A stretch of 64,000 nt of DNA from Nymphaea colorata (GCF_008831285.2 NC_045148.1:20515002-20579001); one strand, 5' to 3'; shown: positions 1 to 13,328, counted from the first letter of the stretch. A program made the numbers and translations. Notes: a model not told the origin generated them from the letters alone.

Positions 1-127
1 ATCCACAATGATATGAGATTACCAACATTTCATGTCCATGAATTTACAATGATATGAGATTACCAACATTTCATGTCCATGAATTTACAATGATATGAGA
101 TTACCAACATTTCATGTCCATGAATTT
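1..127. repeat. 41-bp tandem repeat, about three copies
   Basis: A 41-bp unit containing ATGATATGAGATTACCAACA is repeated three times with almost no change. The array begins at or before the window edge and ends in a partial unit. No coding sequence overlaps it. Copy number may be larger, because the left edge cuts it. Confidence 0.9.
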
Positions 128-1632
128 AAGGTCGGACCCTCCTCCCCCCTTCCTAATCCAACATTGAATCTACTATTCTTTATATGTAACACTCATTTAA
201 GGTCCACGCTACTAAAATTCTTGGATTTTGGATCCGACGCTATCAAACACTACCTATAAATTTGCGGCATAATGATGATCTTAGATATATTATCTTCAAA
301 TCCACTGTTTGTCAAAACCATGAACTTAAAGTGGACCTTTTGTTAAATCAGACACTGAATACTTCAGCTGAAATCTAAGGTAATCAATTGTGTCCTGCTT
401 GAAAAGTGGAGAGAGGCGTAACACAAGAGACAAAGACTACCACATGAGATTTCTCCCCTTCGTTTTTGTTATCATCTCCAATCTCCAATGTAGTGTTTGT
501 ACAGGGCATACAAGAAGGAAAAAACTTATTGGGAAGCTTCTAACATGAAAGTGAAAATTGGATGTCTCCAAAGAGATAAAAATATTAGAGAGAGAAAGAG
601 CTGATAAAATGAGAATGTATATCAAAATTTGAGGACAAAAAGTCCCATAAAGATAGAAGGATCTAGCAGCCTTAGCCTCAAAAAGCACAAACGCAACCTT
701 AGCATCAAGAAAGACAACTTCAACTCAAATCAACATTTTATTCATAATATTTCTCCTCCTTTTCTTCACAACATTTTAAAAGTGTCCCAAAGCGTCATAA
801 ATTTCTCATTTAGTTGTTATCAAACCTTAAAATTTGCTGTTGTCTAGTATGACAAGTGAAAAATGCTTTGAAAGATCTCTTTCTAAGAAAAACCCTCAAG
901 AAGAATAAACACCATGGAATTTCAATATTTTTTTCAGCCAACTCTCGAATGAACAAGTGTACTTAAAATATCATAATACACAAAATACTAGGTTGGTAGA
1001 GGTAAATATAACAAATTTGAAATGCTATTAAAATTTGTATGATACTCATAAATTTTGGATCGGGTTCTCCATTCGACTAATCAGATACGATGAGAAGGTT
1101 AAGTGATGAAAAGAAGGCTAAGACTTGATACCATAATGAGTAAGGGTAAGATTATTTAGTGCAAACGAATTCAATTTTGATCTGGCCACTAATCCATTTT
1201 GATGTTAAATTTCATGAATTTATAATGTTAAAGAATAGGCCCTTTGACACTTTGAGATAGAAGGAGAAAAAACAAGGCCACAAAAACACTAAGATTTATA
1301 TGGTTCGGAAGACAAATAAACTTCAATATACGCATTCAAACTTCACTATTTAGAACAAGATAAATACAAAAATGCTGACTTTCTTTAATTAGAGATTATA
1401 AAACAACACAGCGACGGCAGAAAATCACAACAATACTTCCATTCTACATGAACTAAAGAAACCTCTTAGCTTGAGTCAAGTTCCGCACTCCTCCAGTTAA
1501 GATCTGTGCTGTCGTTGATGTAACAGGGGAATTGAAGTTGATATAAGAACGTGGAAGCAAACCAAGGGTCTTGAGGATAACAGGGGCCGACTTTCATTTG
1601 CTGTTGCAGTTTGACAAGATTGGGCATCTGGT
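128..1632. other. Non-coding upstream region
   Basis: AT-rich sequence with only short ORFs that show no family resemblance. I see no gene, RNA gene or recognisable transposon here. The last part is the distal 5' flank of the HSA32-like gene. Confidence 0.6.
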
Positions 1633-1672
1633 GGAAGAGAAACTTCTGGGCAGGCCTCAAACCTTCCAGAAA
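1633..1672 (+). promoter_or_regulatory. Heat-shock-element cluster upstream of HSA32-like gene
   Basis: Five nGAAn/nTTCn modules lie on one 5-bp grid. GAA is at 1634-1636 and 1639-1641, TTC at 1644-1646, TTC at 1664-1666 and GAA at 1669-1671. The last pair forms TTCCAGAA, and 1639-1646 forms GAAACTTC. A TATATG stretch follows at about 1691, and the start codon is at 1755. Module-TATA-ATG spacing fits a plant heat-shock promoter. Binding by HSF proteins is inferred from the consensus only. Confidence 0.65.
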
Positions 1673-1754
1673 ATGGACCCCTGTGTATCATATATGCCGA
1701 TGAAATCGTCTCGGCTTAGAGGTACAGAGGGCGAGAGAGGGAGAGAGAAAGAGA

Positions 1755-4700
1755 ATGTCTGTGCTCCAGTGGAAGAAATTTGTTGGGGACGAGGATGATC
1801 GACCGGAGAAGCCTCGAAGGTATGGAGTCACGGAGATGAGGGGCCCCAATTACACGATCATGAACCAGAACGTTGTTCAGGTGACCTCTCTCTCTCTCTC
1901 TCTCTCTCGTAGATATGAGATTGTTTGCGTCGGTTCTACTTGATCAAGTTTTGATTACAAAGAACTGGTGCTCGGCTTTGCTTGATTGGCGCGGAAGTTC
2001 ACGCTGGTTTGTCAAAATTTCTGCTTTAAATGGTGGAAATCGGTATTTTGGGTTAAGTGCATTCTTTTCTGCTTTTGTTTTTTTATAATTTTAGAGGAGA
2101 TTTGGTGGTGTTACCTTGATGTTGTACTTTAGGGTTCTTTGGATTTTGGTTCTTGAGACTAGTGACGCGAGTTCCCGTTTTACTAATTGAAATGCAGGCC
2201 TTGTGGAAGGCCATATGCGGGTGAGGAACTCTATAGAGGATTTCATGGTTGAATGGTAGTATGCAATACGTTTCTTGATGAGATTTCTGTTCCATTGACA
2301 CTATTGTCTGTTTTGGAAATGAGGGTCATGCTGCTTGTATAGGTGTATTTAAGACGGGATAATTGTATGAGTCTAGTTTGGTTCATCCGATGCGCGTGTT
2401 TAATGGCTCTTCTTTTGTCGTGGAAACCTGATGCCTTATGTCGTAATCTATCCTTTGCACGAACATTCGTCACAAATCATTAAGGTCTTGTACTTTTACT
2501 TGTCCCTTGGGTATAATTTTCTAAACCAACAACTATATGCGTTGGCAAACATCTTGGTTCTGATGTTTATTTCAATTATCATGAGGTTTGGGACCTTCTC
2601 TCTTCCATAGCCAGATCATTTCAATTTTTCTCCTGGTGTATAACTTGGTAGAGATCATCGGTCTTTGGGCAAGTCCATTGCGTTTAACTTTTGTGTCTCT
2701 CCTGGATCTCAGATTCTGGCTACCAGTGCCCTCTGCGTAGCTTCTTCTTCACTATAAAGCTTCTGATGTGTCCATCTTGGGCAGTTTGCTTTGGTAATGA
2801 TGTCATGAGCTTTATTCACATCATGTGGCGCAGACTGAAATATGTTAGTTATTAGTTTGATGATAATTCCTTCCTTAAGAGGAATAAATACTTACATATC
2901 AAAAGTTAAATGAAATAGTAGCAATTGCATAGAAGCATACTAGGTGAATCTTCTATTACAATGTAACAATCTAAAGTGCTTGAAAGGATATCTGGGGTAA
3001 AGTTTCAGATGGAAAAAGAACATAACATAGGCCATTTGTATGCCACTTATGTCAGATCGAAGCCTCTTTAGCATCTAATAGGGCATTTGTCGGCTGGGAT
3101 TGTCAACTAATTACAAGGCTTTTTTTTTTTTGTCTTGCTTTGCTAGAAACTGAAGGTTTTTATTTTGCGAATTGTGAAATATATAACAATCTTTGATGGT
3201 TGTAAAATGGTTTTCCTCTTGTTGTAAACTTGTCTTTATGTTCACTTTTCAGTGACTTGGTAATGAAAGTGAGCAAAGAACGGGCACACACCTATGCTCT
3301 CTTCTCCCTAACTTATTGCCTTGTTAGCCATCCAACCATTAACCTTAATAAACATGCACACAAACGTTCATATTACACATTATTCAATTTACTGTTTTAC
3401 ATGAGAAAAAACTCAAACATGAACTTCTGACCAACTGACCTTGTTCATCTACTTGTACAAAAAATGTAATATAAAAACTTATGACCTAATGCAGCCGAGT
3501 TGTTGTGTCAATGCACTGACCCAGTGACCTAGCTGTCAGCCAACCTGAGGCGAGTCATGGGTTTGTCCACTATGCGGCTATGCTCCAAAAAAATGACTGG
3601 ACTCATAACATTGATCCACCCAAGCAGCTTTAATGATTCCTTTATGGTATTTTATTCTAGTTATTGATGAAACCATGTCATGTCCCCATGTTTCTGCTTT
3701 TTGGTCTGTCTGTCTGCTTTTTATGTTTTCAAGTGACAATTATGCCAATCAAGGTATCTGGAAACTGCCAATCAAGTCATGTAACACGTTCTCCTGGGAA
3801 GAAATGCTACCATAAGGGGTGATACGAACTCAACAGGTTCCAAAGTTTCAACTTTCAAGCAAGTATGACAAATGGTAGCAATTGCACACCTATATTACTG
3901 TTTGTATTTCGCACTTAGTCACTTTGTGCATCAAAGCCTATTTATCTTGAAAGTAATATGATAAAATCTGATGGATGTCTATTCAAGATTTTGGTGTAGG
4001 ATGACAATACAAATTAAAGAGATTTCAAAGATATATTGCCCTTTGAGAAGCTTTTAAAGAGATTTCAAAGATATATTGCCCTTTGAGAAGCTTTCTGCAA
4101 TAAATTGTAAAGAAGATTCATGTTTTTTGTTGATCTTAAGTACTTTTAGTTGTTATTGGTGATTCTCATCAACCTGAATTGGTGTTTCTTTATCAACATT
4201 TGTTGCCTTTATATTATTTAAAATTTTAAATGTGTTTCTCTTGGTGTGTGTGTGTATATACATATATATATAAGAAAACAAGAAACACTCTCCACTGGAT
4301 TCACTCGTTAGATTCCCTTGATAGACCCACCTGAACACTCTTATTTTTTTTGGTTGGACCTGAACAATTGATTGGTTTTATCAGAGGCTAATTAGTAGAA
4401 CTGTAGAAGAACAAAGCGGTTTTGATGTTTTATGGCATTGTTTGTTTTTCCAAAGAGGTTGGTAAATAAATAATATAGATTCTTTACAAAATGATTGCAA
4501 GAGATTTAAAGTTTTTTCATTAACTTAAGTTTGATTCAGAATATATTTTCTCGTGAACACATATGTAACCACCAGTTCTTCTACAAACACTTTGCGCTAT
4601 CCTCTTCAAGAACCTAACTGGGGAACAGACAAAAATGCATCCTGAGAAGAGCGTTACTTATTATTATTTTTTCTTTCATACTTCTATGAGTTCCATCTTT

Positions 4701-7700
4701 TGTATCTTCATGATGTGAATCCCTATTCTACTGTTGGCATATGATGTCTTCACTAAATGAGAAAAACTCGTTACAAACAAAGTAAAGTCAAACTGTTCTT
4801 TTTTGAAGGTTTATCATTAGTTTTTGGCAAACTGAAGGATGTTACTACAGTATAATTTTCGGTTCAGACAATGTTGTCACTATATTAGTGACATTTTGTG
4901 ACCATCAAAAACATAATGTCACATCCCAAAATTGTTTATATTCATTGGCAGAAGAGAACAATTACTCAACTGCTGTAGGGTTTGTAGTATCCCAGGGCAA
5001 ACAAACAAAAATAGTGTTAACATGCGTGACAGGAAGCTGAATCTTAAGACTGTAAGTGGACTATGTATGCTTTGCGATTTTTCCATATAACATAACAATT
5101 AAACTAGGAATAACATAGAAACTAGGTGGTGCTGCTTGGTGGGGAGCAGGCGACAACTACTAAAAAAAGCAGTTGAAGGTTTGAACCACATGGGCCCTCA
5201 CCCCTTGCACAAGCCAATGCAGGTCCTTCCTTTGGGGCCAAGGGGAACATGTTTTTGTGTACCTGGGTGAGCGGCAATGTCTACTGACCTTGGTTGTGGT
5301 TCTGTGGTGTAAAATGGCAAAAAGGAAAACTAGGTATGACATAGGCAGTCTGCATTTTATGGCTTTCATGCTTCATGACCTGTTAAAGAAAAAAATTACT
5401 TTTGCTATGCTTTTACAAATTTTCATACAGTTCATGGGATTTGTTATCTGAAAGCAGTTTGTGTAATTTAATGCTTTTCTGCAGGACATTTTGGAGTCTA
5501 TGGGACCATTCGTGGATGGCTTGAAGTTCTCTGGGGGTTCGCACAGTCTGTTGCCAAAAGCTTTCATCAAGGAAATCACAGATATGGCTCACAAACATGA
5601 CGTCTATGTCAGCACTGGAGATTGGGCGGAGCATTTACTTCATAAAGGACCAGCCACATTCAAGCGATATGTTGAGGTATGCTAAAGCACTGATTTTATT
5701 GTTTCAGATGCATCATTACCTTTTTCGGTTGCTGAAAAGTTGAACGTAATAGGAATGCAAGGACTTGGGCTTTGACACTATTGAGCTAGACGTTGGATCA
5801 CTGGATATTCCTGAAGAAACCATTTTGAGATACATTCACTTGATAAAGAATGCTGGCCTCAAAGTAAAACCTCAGATCTCAGTAAAAGTGGAGACATCAA
5901 AAATCCCTGCTAAAGAAAATAGGGCATTTGGGGCCTATATGGCTCCAGTTCCACGCACCTCTGGTAAGTTTGTTACAGTTATATTTTGACTTCATGTTCT
6001 TTTCTTTTATATGAACATACAGAAGCTTATATTGCTCACCGGCCATGGGACAAAATGAATGTTTTCATTGAAAGTTAAGTTCTATTATTGGTGCAATGGA
6101 ATTTGGAACTGCATGCTACTGCATAAATGATCTTGGTCTTTTCCATTTCACTGAACCTTGTTATGATGTGATTGGCACGAAGTCATGATAAGGTGGTGGT
6201 TTGGTGAAGTAAAAAGCATGGTGTATGACTAAGTGCAAGTAATAGACTAAGTCCCGGGTCAATTTGAATAGAGCCAGATGATGGTATCTGAACATGTTTG
6301 TTTCCAGTCATATACCATATTTAGTTTCAAAGGATTTCACCATCATTTTTATCTTGCGTTTGATCTGGGTCTGTGTTGGCTTCAAATTGCACCAAGTCAT
6401 TGTGGAAGCTTTGCTACATTTAACGTTCTTTACAGTTGAAGAATTAGCACAAATATCACTGACATTTTCAAAATATCGTGATAATATTGCCAATAAAGGA
6501 AAAAGCAAAGAGGCAAAAATACCATGATAGTTGAAAATATCACCAAATGAAAATATCGCATAATTTATTTATTGTTGTAATTTTTGAAAATCCGTTTTGT
6601 TTATTTGAATCTTTGTCAATGTTTTGTAAGAAATTACATGGGAAACTCTTTTCATTTTTTTTTCTATATTATTTTGTATAGTTTCTTGATTTTGAACCTC
6701 CCTAAAATTTCTTGAGAGGCCGAAGTTTTCCAGAAGAAAAAAAACTTTACTGAAAATACTTGAGAAAAGGCTAGCTGATAAAAGCCCGAGAATGATATTT
6801 GCAACAATGATTTGAAGATCTATTACTATTCCTTTATTCTCGAGTTACTTCTGATAGTTCCTTTGTCGACGTTGTATCTCTTATTTGCGATTTTTCTACT
6901 TGTTTGGACATAACTTCATTTTGAAATTGGGATAACTTTTGGTAATTATTCTTTCGCTTGTTTAGTTATGCTTTATACTAATAGTGAAGCCTTTCGCTTT
7001 GACCTAATGAGTGTTGCATGCATGTGGCATGTTAGGTTTGTGGAAAAAAAATTGAAAAATTATTATATATTTTTGGTGGATGAGGCAAAATAAGTTTCTC
7101 ATTTGATATCCGTTTGGAGTCTTTGGACTCAAATTCATGCTTGAATCTGATTTGTTGCTACAACTTTTTTTCTCACGAATCATGTATGTGAAAAATTGTT
7201 TTATTTTAATTATATTAATGTCATGTACTTACCAGAATCTTCAATTAGGTGTATGTCATGCTTCAACATTTTTTTGATGCGAATGGATACTTGATGTAAA
7301 TGATTGTGATGTACATGTTTTAGATTGACGATTCTTTAATTATGTAATTTAGCATAAAACTTAGTGTTTGTTTCCATAGTTGGACAAATTAGTTTTAAAG
7401 GATTCACAAAACCAAGAAAATGCAATTTGTTTCACAAGTGCCTTGTAGGCGATCACTGATCTTGGGTGACCAGATAAGAGTTAACTTCTTTTATGCAAGG
7501 ATGTTGTTCATGTCATTGGTTCATTCTCTTTCCTCTTCATGCTTATTGTAGATCTTGGAGCATTGACCTCTGGTCCTCCGGGCATGTGCGACTTGTTTCT
7601 TCTTTTTTCCTCAGCCTTTCAATTCTATCAAAATTCTCATATTTAATGTGTTAAGGTTCTGCAGTCAAATTACATCCTAGGTGGAGGTTTGTGTGTTTTG

Positions 7701-8633
7701 GTTGAAGAAAGGTGACAACTGACAAGTGAATTGGTTGTCCAGTGAGTCAGTCGCAGCCTGCACTTTCTCCCTCTCAAAAGTTCTGTCTTGTGCATTAGAG
7801 AAAATGAGGGGCATTTTGCATAATTTACTAATTAATTTAAATCTGACAGTAAATTATTAATGGTATTTATTATCTCTACAAGTAAATCAGTGGGTCTTTG
7901 TTTCTTTAACTGGACTGGAAACTTGTGTCGATGGCAACAACTTCATTACATTTTTTTTCCTTCCACTAATCGAAATGCAATTTTACCACCATTGTGTTGC
8001 AGCCTCAAGGGATCTCTTGAGTTGACATCCTCATTAATGATCCTTGAACTGTACTTGGAAGGGTTTCCCTTTGTCCGTCCTCCATATTTTAGTGCATTTT
8101 TTGTGCTTTTGTCTAAAAGTGTCTTGATTGTAGTCTACCTTCAAACTATGCAGTTTTTGTTGAGGACACTGATCTACTGATAAGAAAGGCAGAGAGGTGT
8201 CTGAATGCTGGAGCGGATATGATCATGATTGATGCTGATGGAGTTTGCGAGTACTTTAATTCTCTTAGAGCTGATATAATTTCAAAAATAGTTGGACGTT
8301 TGGGACTGGAGAGAACCATGTTTGAGGCGTCTACTCCTGGCACCTCAGAGTGGTTTGTTGAACGCTATGGTCCAAGGGTAAGTGCTTTTTTGTTCACATT
8401 TTGCTTCAAGACACCTAGTGCATGGGACACATGGCAATTATTTGCCAGGTTTTCAAATAATGCTAGTGGCTTTGGTAGGTTAGTTTGAGTGACCATATTT
8501 TCTTCCTTATTTGAAATTATCACACGACCCTTTTTTCTTTTGTCTTGGCCTTCAGGTGAACCTTTTCATTGATCACTCTCAGCTCATGAAGCTTGAATGC
8601 CTGCGATCTCCATTCTTTGCCCGTCGATTCTGA
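1755..8633 (+). CDS. HSA32: HSA32-like protein (phosphosulfolactate synthase-related), five exons
   Basis: Coding exons are 1755-1880, 5485-5676, 5753-5963, 8154-8377 and 8556-8633. They sum to 831 nt (276 aa), close to the 286 aa I recall for Arabidopsis HSA32. Every intron is GT-AG and the phases join without a break. Exon 1 carries the family N-terminal block DRPEKPRRYGVTEMRGP. Later blocks include VDGLKFSGGS, VSTGDWAEH, LGFDTIELDVG, LIRKAERCLNAGAD, MIDADGVC and NLFIDHSQLM. The family is a TIM-barrel relative of archaeal and bacterial ComA (coenzyme M synthesis). In plants it is needed for long-term acquired thermotolerance and acts together with HSP101; its catalytic activity there is not established. 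The first ATG after the TATA-like site is used. Intron 1 (3.6 kb) and intron 3 (2.2 kb) are long. The upstream heat-shock elements agree with the assignment. Confidence 0.94.
1884..1910. repeat. (CT)n microsatellite in HSA32 intron 1
   Basis: About 12 CT units lie directly after the intron 1 donor at 1881. They could act as a polypyrimidine or GAGA-type element, but this is not shown. Confidence 0.85.
4015..4098. repeat. 40-bp tandem duplication in HSA32 intron 1
   Basis: The unit containing GATTTCAAAGATATATTGCC starts at 4021 and again at 4061. The two copies are essentially identical over their full length, so the duplication is recent. Confidence 0.9.
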
Positions 8634-11590
8634 TACTGAATCTTATCTCTGAGAATTACGTATGCAGGTCTATCTTCAAGATTAAAAAAGGTTCAGCCTG
8701 ATTACAATCTGTTATAGTTGTAATATTGCTTCTGTCTAAACCTGTCTGAGTTTGCTCAGATCAGATAAGTAAATCTAGGGTTAGCCTCAGATGTTTGTAT
8801 ATATCGCTTCAGCAGTACTGTAAGATGGTTTCATTCACTGTGTACCACTGCAATAATCTAGTGCACATGTTTCTGTAAATACGAGAGAAAAGTTGTCCAT
8901 GTCTTATCTTTGGCCTTGTGCATTCTAGTGCTACCTGACAATGGAGTGTAGTATATCAAATAAAATACTACAGGAGCAAGATTGAGGGTATCTACTGAGC
9001 TACTGTTTACTTTGGTACTCCTGAGATATCCATTTCTTGCACCTACTTTGAGGTTTATCTGTCTGTGTTTGACTGTTGAATATCCTGGAAGAAGAGTAGA
9101 TAGTCGTTTGGGTTTTCTAGGATTTAGATATACATGTTTGGCTTGTTGAATTGTGTAGTATGCAAGATCCATTCGTAAAACCAACTTACCAAATATAACG
9201 GCAGAAATAATGATATTGGAGTACCTAGGGGCTTTAGATCGGATTGGTAGAAACAGAAACAGTTCATCCCCTGGTGTGGCTAATTCCATGATGTCTAGAA
9301 CAAACTTGGTGGTTCCTTTCATAGGTGGTAAAAGAACGGAGAGGAAGGAATGGGAACTGTGGTCAGAAATTTGTGGAACATAGATAAGTTGATAACTACA
9401 ACAGGTTATTCTTAGAAATCTCTAGATGTGATCTAGCAAGCTGTAGCAGAAGGCATGAAATGGGCAGAGGTAATTGTTGACTCCTTGTACAGTTTACAAA
9501 ATTTGTAAATAGTTTCAGTTTTACGCCTTTGTAATATTATGGCTTGCGCGCTGGTTGATTAGGCTTGTATAGTGAGATCTCCGTTTTGGAAGAAGAGGCC
9601 ATCTAAATTGTGCTGTCTTAATAATTATTCTCGTGTACATAATTTTTTTTTCGCATGCTTAATAGACTGGCAGGATCCGCTCAGCCCCAGCTTGTTGAAA
9701 ACAAACTAAAAAAGTGGGATGATGGTAGTGTCCAGTCGGTTGGGATACGATTACGGCCCTTGAGATCGTCTACTTTCTTTTTTGTACCTTTTGCAGTAGT
9801 CCCTAACGTACACCCTTTTCGAAGTTTACAACAAAGTTTACAACATGCTACCAATAAATTAATAGAAAAATGAAGGCTTATGATCATAAACCTTTTGACT
9901 TGATCTGAATCTGGGAATGATGCATGGTCCATTTATACTAAAACTAAAGACGTGCTGCTGTAAAGCATATCTCATTTCGGTGCATCGCACACTTCTTATA
10001 GATCCTTAATTGATATCGAGTAGATTATTACCAATTTCATGCATTAAAATGTTCGTGCATAATCTCTTTATAAATTATGAACACACATTCATATTCATGA
10101 ATCAAAGTAGAACCGCAACTTTTTCTTTCTCGGCTAGCTATTAATCTTTCTGTCATGGTAGCCAAGTACCGTAAACATTGTCATGTATGAGCTGATCACA
10201 CTTGTTAGCAGAGAAAGATTTTTACAACGATGCATCTTTATATCTCTCACACACACACACACGCACAGAGTCAAACTCATGACATCTTCATGAAGCTTTC
10301 GTGGCTGTTGCTTGGCGAACAGAGGCTTTTGCGGGCATTTGCTTGTCAAGTTTGAATTGAAGAAACAGAAAAACTGGTCAAGCGTAAAAGAAGGAGAACG
10401 ATAAAAAAAGGCGATGAAAGTGATGGGAGGAGGGAAGGGACCAAAGGCCATGCTGCAACATCCAAGGGGTTGGTTTCACATAAATGCCGATGGGACTGCC
10501 GTTTTTTTTCTCACATTTTCTTTTGGAGGGCCTAGCTTTTGCTATCTAAAAACCCGAAACGAATTTTGCAATTTTTAATAAGGGCCAGACTTTTTTGCAA
10601 AACCAGGAAATAAGGGTCTCAAACGCATTTTTCTTCACCTCCCAAAAGCAGGAGCTGTTTACCAAAACTATGAAAGAGAGTATGTTTAAAAAAAAAATGT
10701 AGCTAATAAATTTTCAGTTTCCGCTCACCAAAATTCTTTTCAGGCTATTATTTAACAAGTTCTCATTTGAAAAAAAATGCAAAAGGCAGTCGATTTAAAA
10801 ATATCTAATGAAAAACAATTTAAAGCCATTTCTTTAGATATTGATAGATAGTGCACATATCTATATGCTTCACTAAATGGGTGATGCGGATTGGGACTGG
10901 ATCCAATTTGATTAGAGCTACAAACAAAAATATAAATTACTAAGATCCAAAAAAAGGGGATTCGAAGATAGAGATGATAAGATCTTAGATTGGTGCTCGA
11001 AGCGAGCTTCCTGCTTACGATAAGTGACGCCATATGATGTCAAAAAGTTGTTTGTTTTTTTTAATATGAATCCAAATCTGCCATTATAAATGTAGCAGAG
11101 TCAATAAGCGCCTTCTTCGGCGCCTCATCTTATTGTACAAACTAAAAGGGTTTGGCATTTTGTGTTGTTTTAACTTTGTCTAGATGTTGCATCAATGTCT
11201 TTGTCAAGTACACAATCTATCTATTGTAGTTTAATAGATTTTGCACCTAACCGGTTTTGTTTCTATTTTCTCAGTTTGACAAAGAAACGATACTCCAGGG
11301 ACAGGCATGTTTGGGCAATAATTAAAAAATCAAATTCCTTGTCTCTTCCCTGTCTCTTGAGATCCACGTCTCCTTTTGAAGGGAAAAGCACTATTAAAAA
11401 TATCTCGGGGCCCTTTCTGGGATTAAGCATCTTTATAAAATATTGCGCAAGTAAGAAAATTGTTATAAAAGGACATTTCATGTTTTGCTTGAAAAAGGGT
11501 AAACAGTTGCTCTTAACGTAACCTTCCGATCAATGCTTGAAAGTGATTAAACTGTTCGTCTCAACATTAACTTATTAGATTTTCACTTTT
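8634..11590. other. HSA32 3' flank and intergenic region
   Basis: The 3' untranslated region of the HSA32-like gene should lie in the first few hundred bases. No single poly(A) signal stands out, although ATAAAATAC-type stretches occur near 8960. The rest is AT-rich with short ORFs only. A 154-aa minus-strand frame at 8858-9322 shows no family resemblance. Confidence 0.5.
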
Positions 11591-11597
11591 ATGTGAA

Positions 11598-11660
11598 CAT
11601 AGCCCATCGGCCCAAGTGTCATGCTGATGAAGTGTCCTCAGTTCGATTCCCATAAGTATG
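11598..11660 (+). repeat. SINE-like fragment with tRNA-type promoter boxes
   Basis: TAGCCCATCGG (A-box-like) is followed about 30 bp later by GTTCGATTCC (B-box match). A diverged copy of the same segment, GCATGCnnATGArGTGTCCTC and onward, occurs near 21025. This suggests a dispersed tRNA-derived family. No target-site duplication was identified. Confidence 0.4.
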
Positions 11661-11800
11661 GGTGGTAGAGCTATAAATTTTTTTTCCATAGACATTAAAT
11701 ATATGTTAATTTTTTTTTAATTGACCATGGAATAGTGACCTGGATTTTGTGAGGCTACTTCATATAACTGGACCTAGGTTCTTCAAAATTTCAATATTGA
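11660..11800 (+). repeat. Dispersed repeat, copy 1
   Basis: The segment with a T-run, CATAG, ATTAAATATAT, TTTAATTGA and CTACTTCATATAA in order matches 24450-24630 in the same order and orientation. The two copies are diverged. It could be part of the SINE-like unit just upstream or a separate element. Confidence 0.55.
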
Positions 11801-11824
11801 ATTAAGGTTTAAAAAAATAGGTTT

Positions 11825-11825
<1 letters not shown>

Positions 11826-11868
<43 letters not shown>

Positions 11869-11869
11869 A
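11826..11869. repeat. (TA)n microsatellite
   Basis: About 44 bp of nearly pure alternating TA, immediately after the dispersed repeat. Confidence 0.95.
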
Positions 11870-12662
11870 ATCCTGCAGGTTCCATGAAAGGGTCACACAT
11901 GTTGAATGCAATGCGACGTCATTCAAGGACAACAATGTGCATCGATTATTTTGGCTCCACCTCCGCCATGTGCCTTTCTTCAATGTTCACCCGAGGTTGA
12001 AGGAGTCACCCATAATTTAATTTCAGAAGTACCTGCTACCAATTCAATAATTAAAATGAATAACTCAACCTTGTCGTACAAAAAACAAGTATATTTTACA
12101 ATATCTCGATTTACAGAACTAATTGCACTATTCGAAAATCTTCGAAACAAAAAAAAAAAAAAATCATGTCCTTCTGTATAACTAATTGTTTTTAAATTAT
12201 TCGGGATGTTCATCTTAGAATTGCTATAGATCTAAGATATGCGAAATAAATTTTTCTTGATGCCTAACTAGGTTTACTAATATGAAGAATATGTCTATAT
12301 ATATACATATATAAGATGATGATCTTTCATACTCTTCAAGTCCAAGCTGATCAAAAGAAGGGGAGACTTTGTTTACTAGAAGTGAGGAAAGGTAGAGGCG
12401 CAGTAGACAATGGAGGAGCTCACACCCAGGAATTAGAGAAGCCTGGTCCCCCAAAGGCAGCTGGTCTTTGGTAGGTTTTCTTGGACTCATAAGATGGTCC
12501 AAAGATAATTAATAGGGGAGGCCCATACCATCCTAGAGCTGCTTTCTTCTAAGTTGTCAATCATGTTTTTAAAGAATATATAAAGACCTCCAGTTGGCCA
12601 ATTACACCCGGTGCCTGCATGTTCTGATCATCTTGCTCAACTTGTGTTCTCCACACGGGGCC

Positions 12663-12665
<3 letters not shown>

Positions 12666-12700
<35 letters not shown>
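12666..12700. repeat. (TA)n microsatellite
   Basis: About 35 bp of alternating AT/TA. Confidence 0.95.
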
Positions 12701-12703
<3 letters not shown>

Positions 12704-13306
12704 TGATGAATCATTTTTGGATTGATTTAACAAAAACGGTTTAAAAGTATAGAAAGATGAATGATGCAAAACAAGAAAAACATGAAGGGAGCTTTGGGTC
12801 TTAAGGAGGTGTTTGACTGTGATAACATGAGCGGCCCCTAATGTGAGAATATTCACAAGCTGTCCAAATCCAACTATGTCAAACAAGAGATATAAGAGGA
12901 GACTTTAAAGTAAAGGGTGTTTGAAACCACTGTGACTAGTTGTCTTCCTCTCATGTTCTATTAACGTATAAATGTTTGGACTTGTGCTTAGAGTTGACGA
13001 CTATAGAGTTCGAACCGCAGCTGTGTATCTAAGCTCCTTGAATCGAACTCACGAAACCGCTTGGAACTTTAAACTACAACGCAATAACCACTACCAAATG
13101 AATTTAGATTGTTCTGAACTGGTCGATTTGTTGACAAGATTCTGACAGTCATTGATTGAGCCATGTCCAGTTCATGCCTCTACTTGGTCCCGCTTGTGCG
13201 TGAAACATCATGTTCAGTCCACAGTGCCGTTTTCCGTTCAAAATAGTCCTGGTCCGGTCACTTCAGTCTTTACTCCAGTCACTTTGTGCACCAACAGCCT
13301 TGTCAA

Positions 13307-13328
13307 GACAGTAGGGATCCCTACTGTC
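13307..13328. repeat. 22-bp perfect palindrome
   Basis: The half-site GACAGTAGGGA is followed directly by its exact reverse complement, with no spacer. It lies in otherwise unannotated DNA. Confidence 0.9.

Noticed and set aside
8858-9322. 154-aa minus-strand open frame antisense to the HSA32 3' flank
   Set aside because: No motif, composition or splice context supports coding. It overlaps the likely 3' untranslated region of the gene on the other strand.
10134-10451. 105-aa minus-strand frame
   Set aside because: Driven by a CA/GT microsatellite and Phe-rich translation of AT-rich DNA; no domain.
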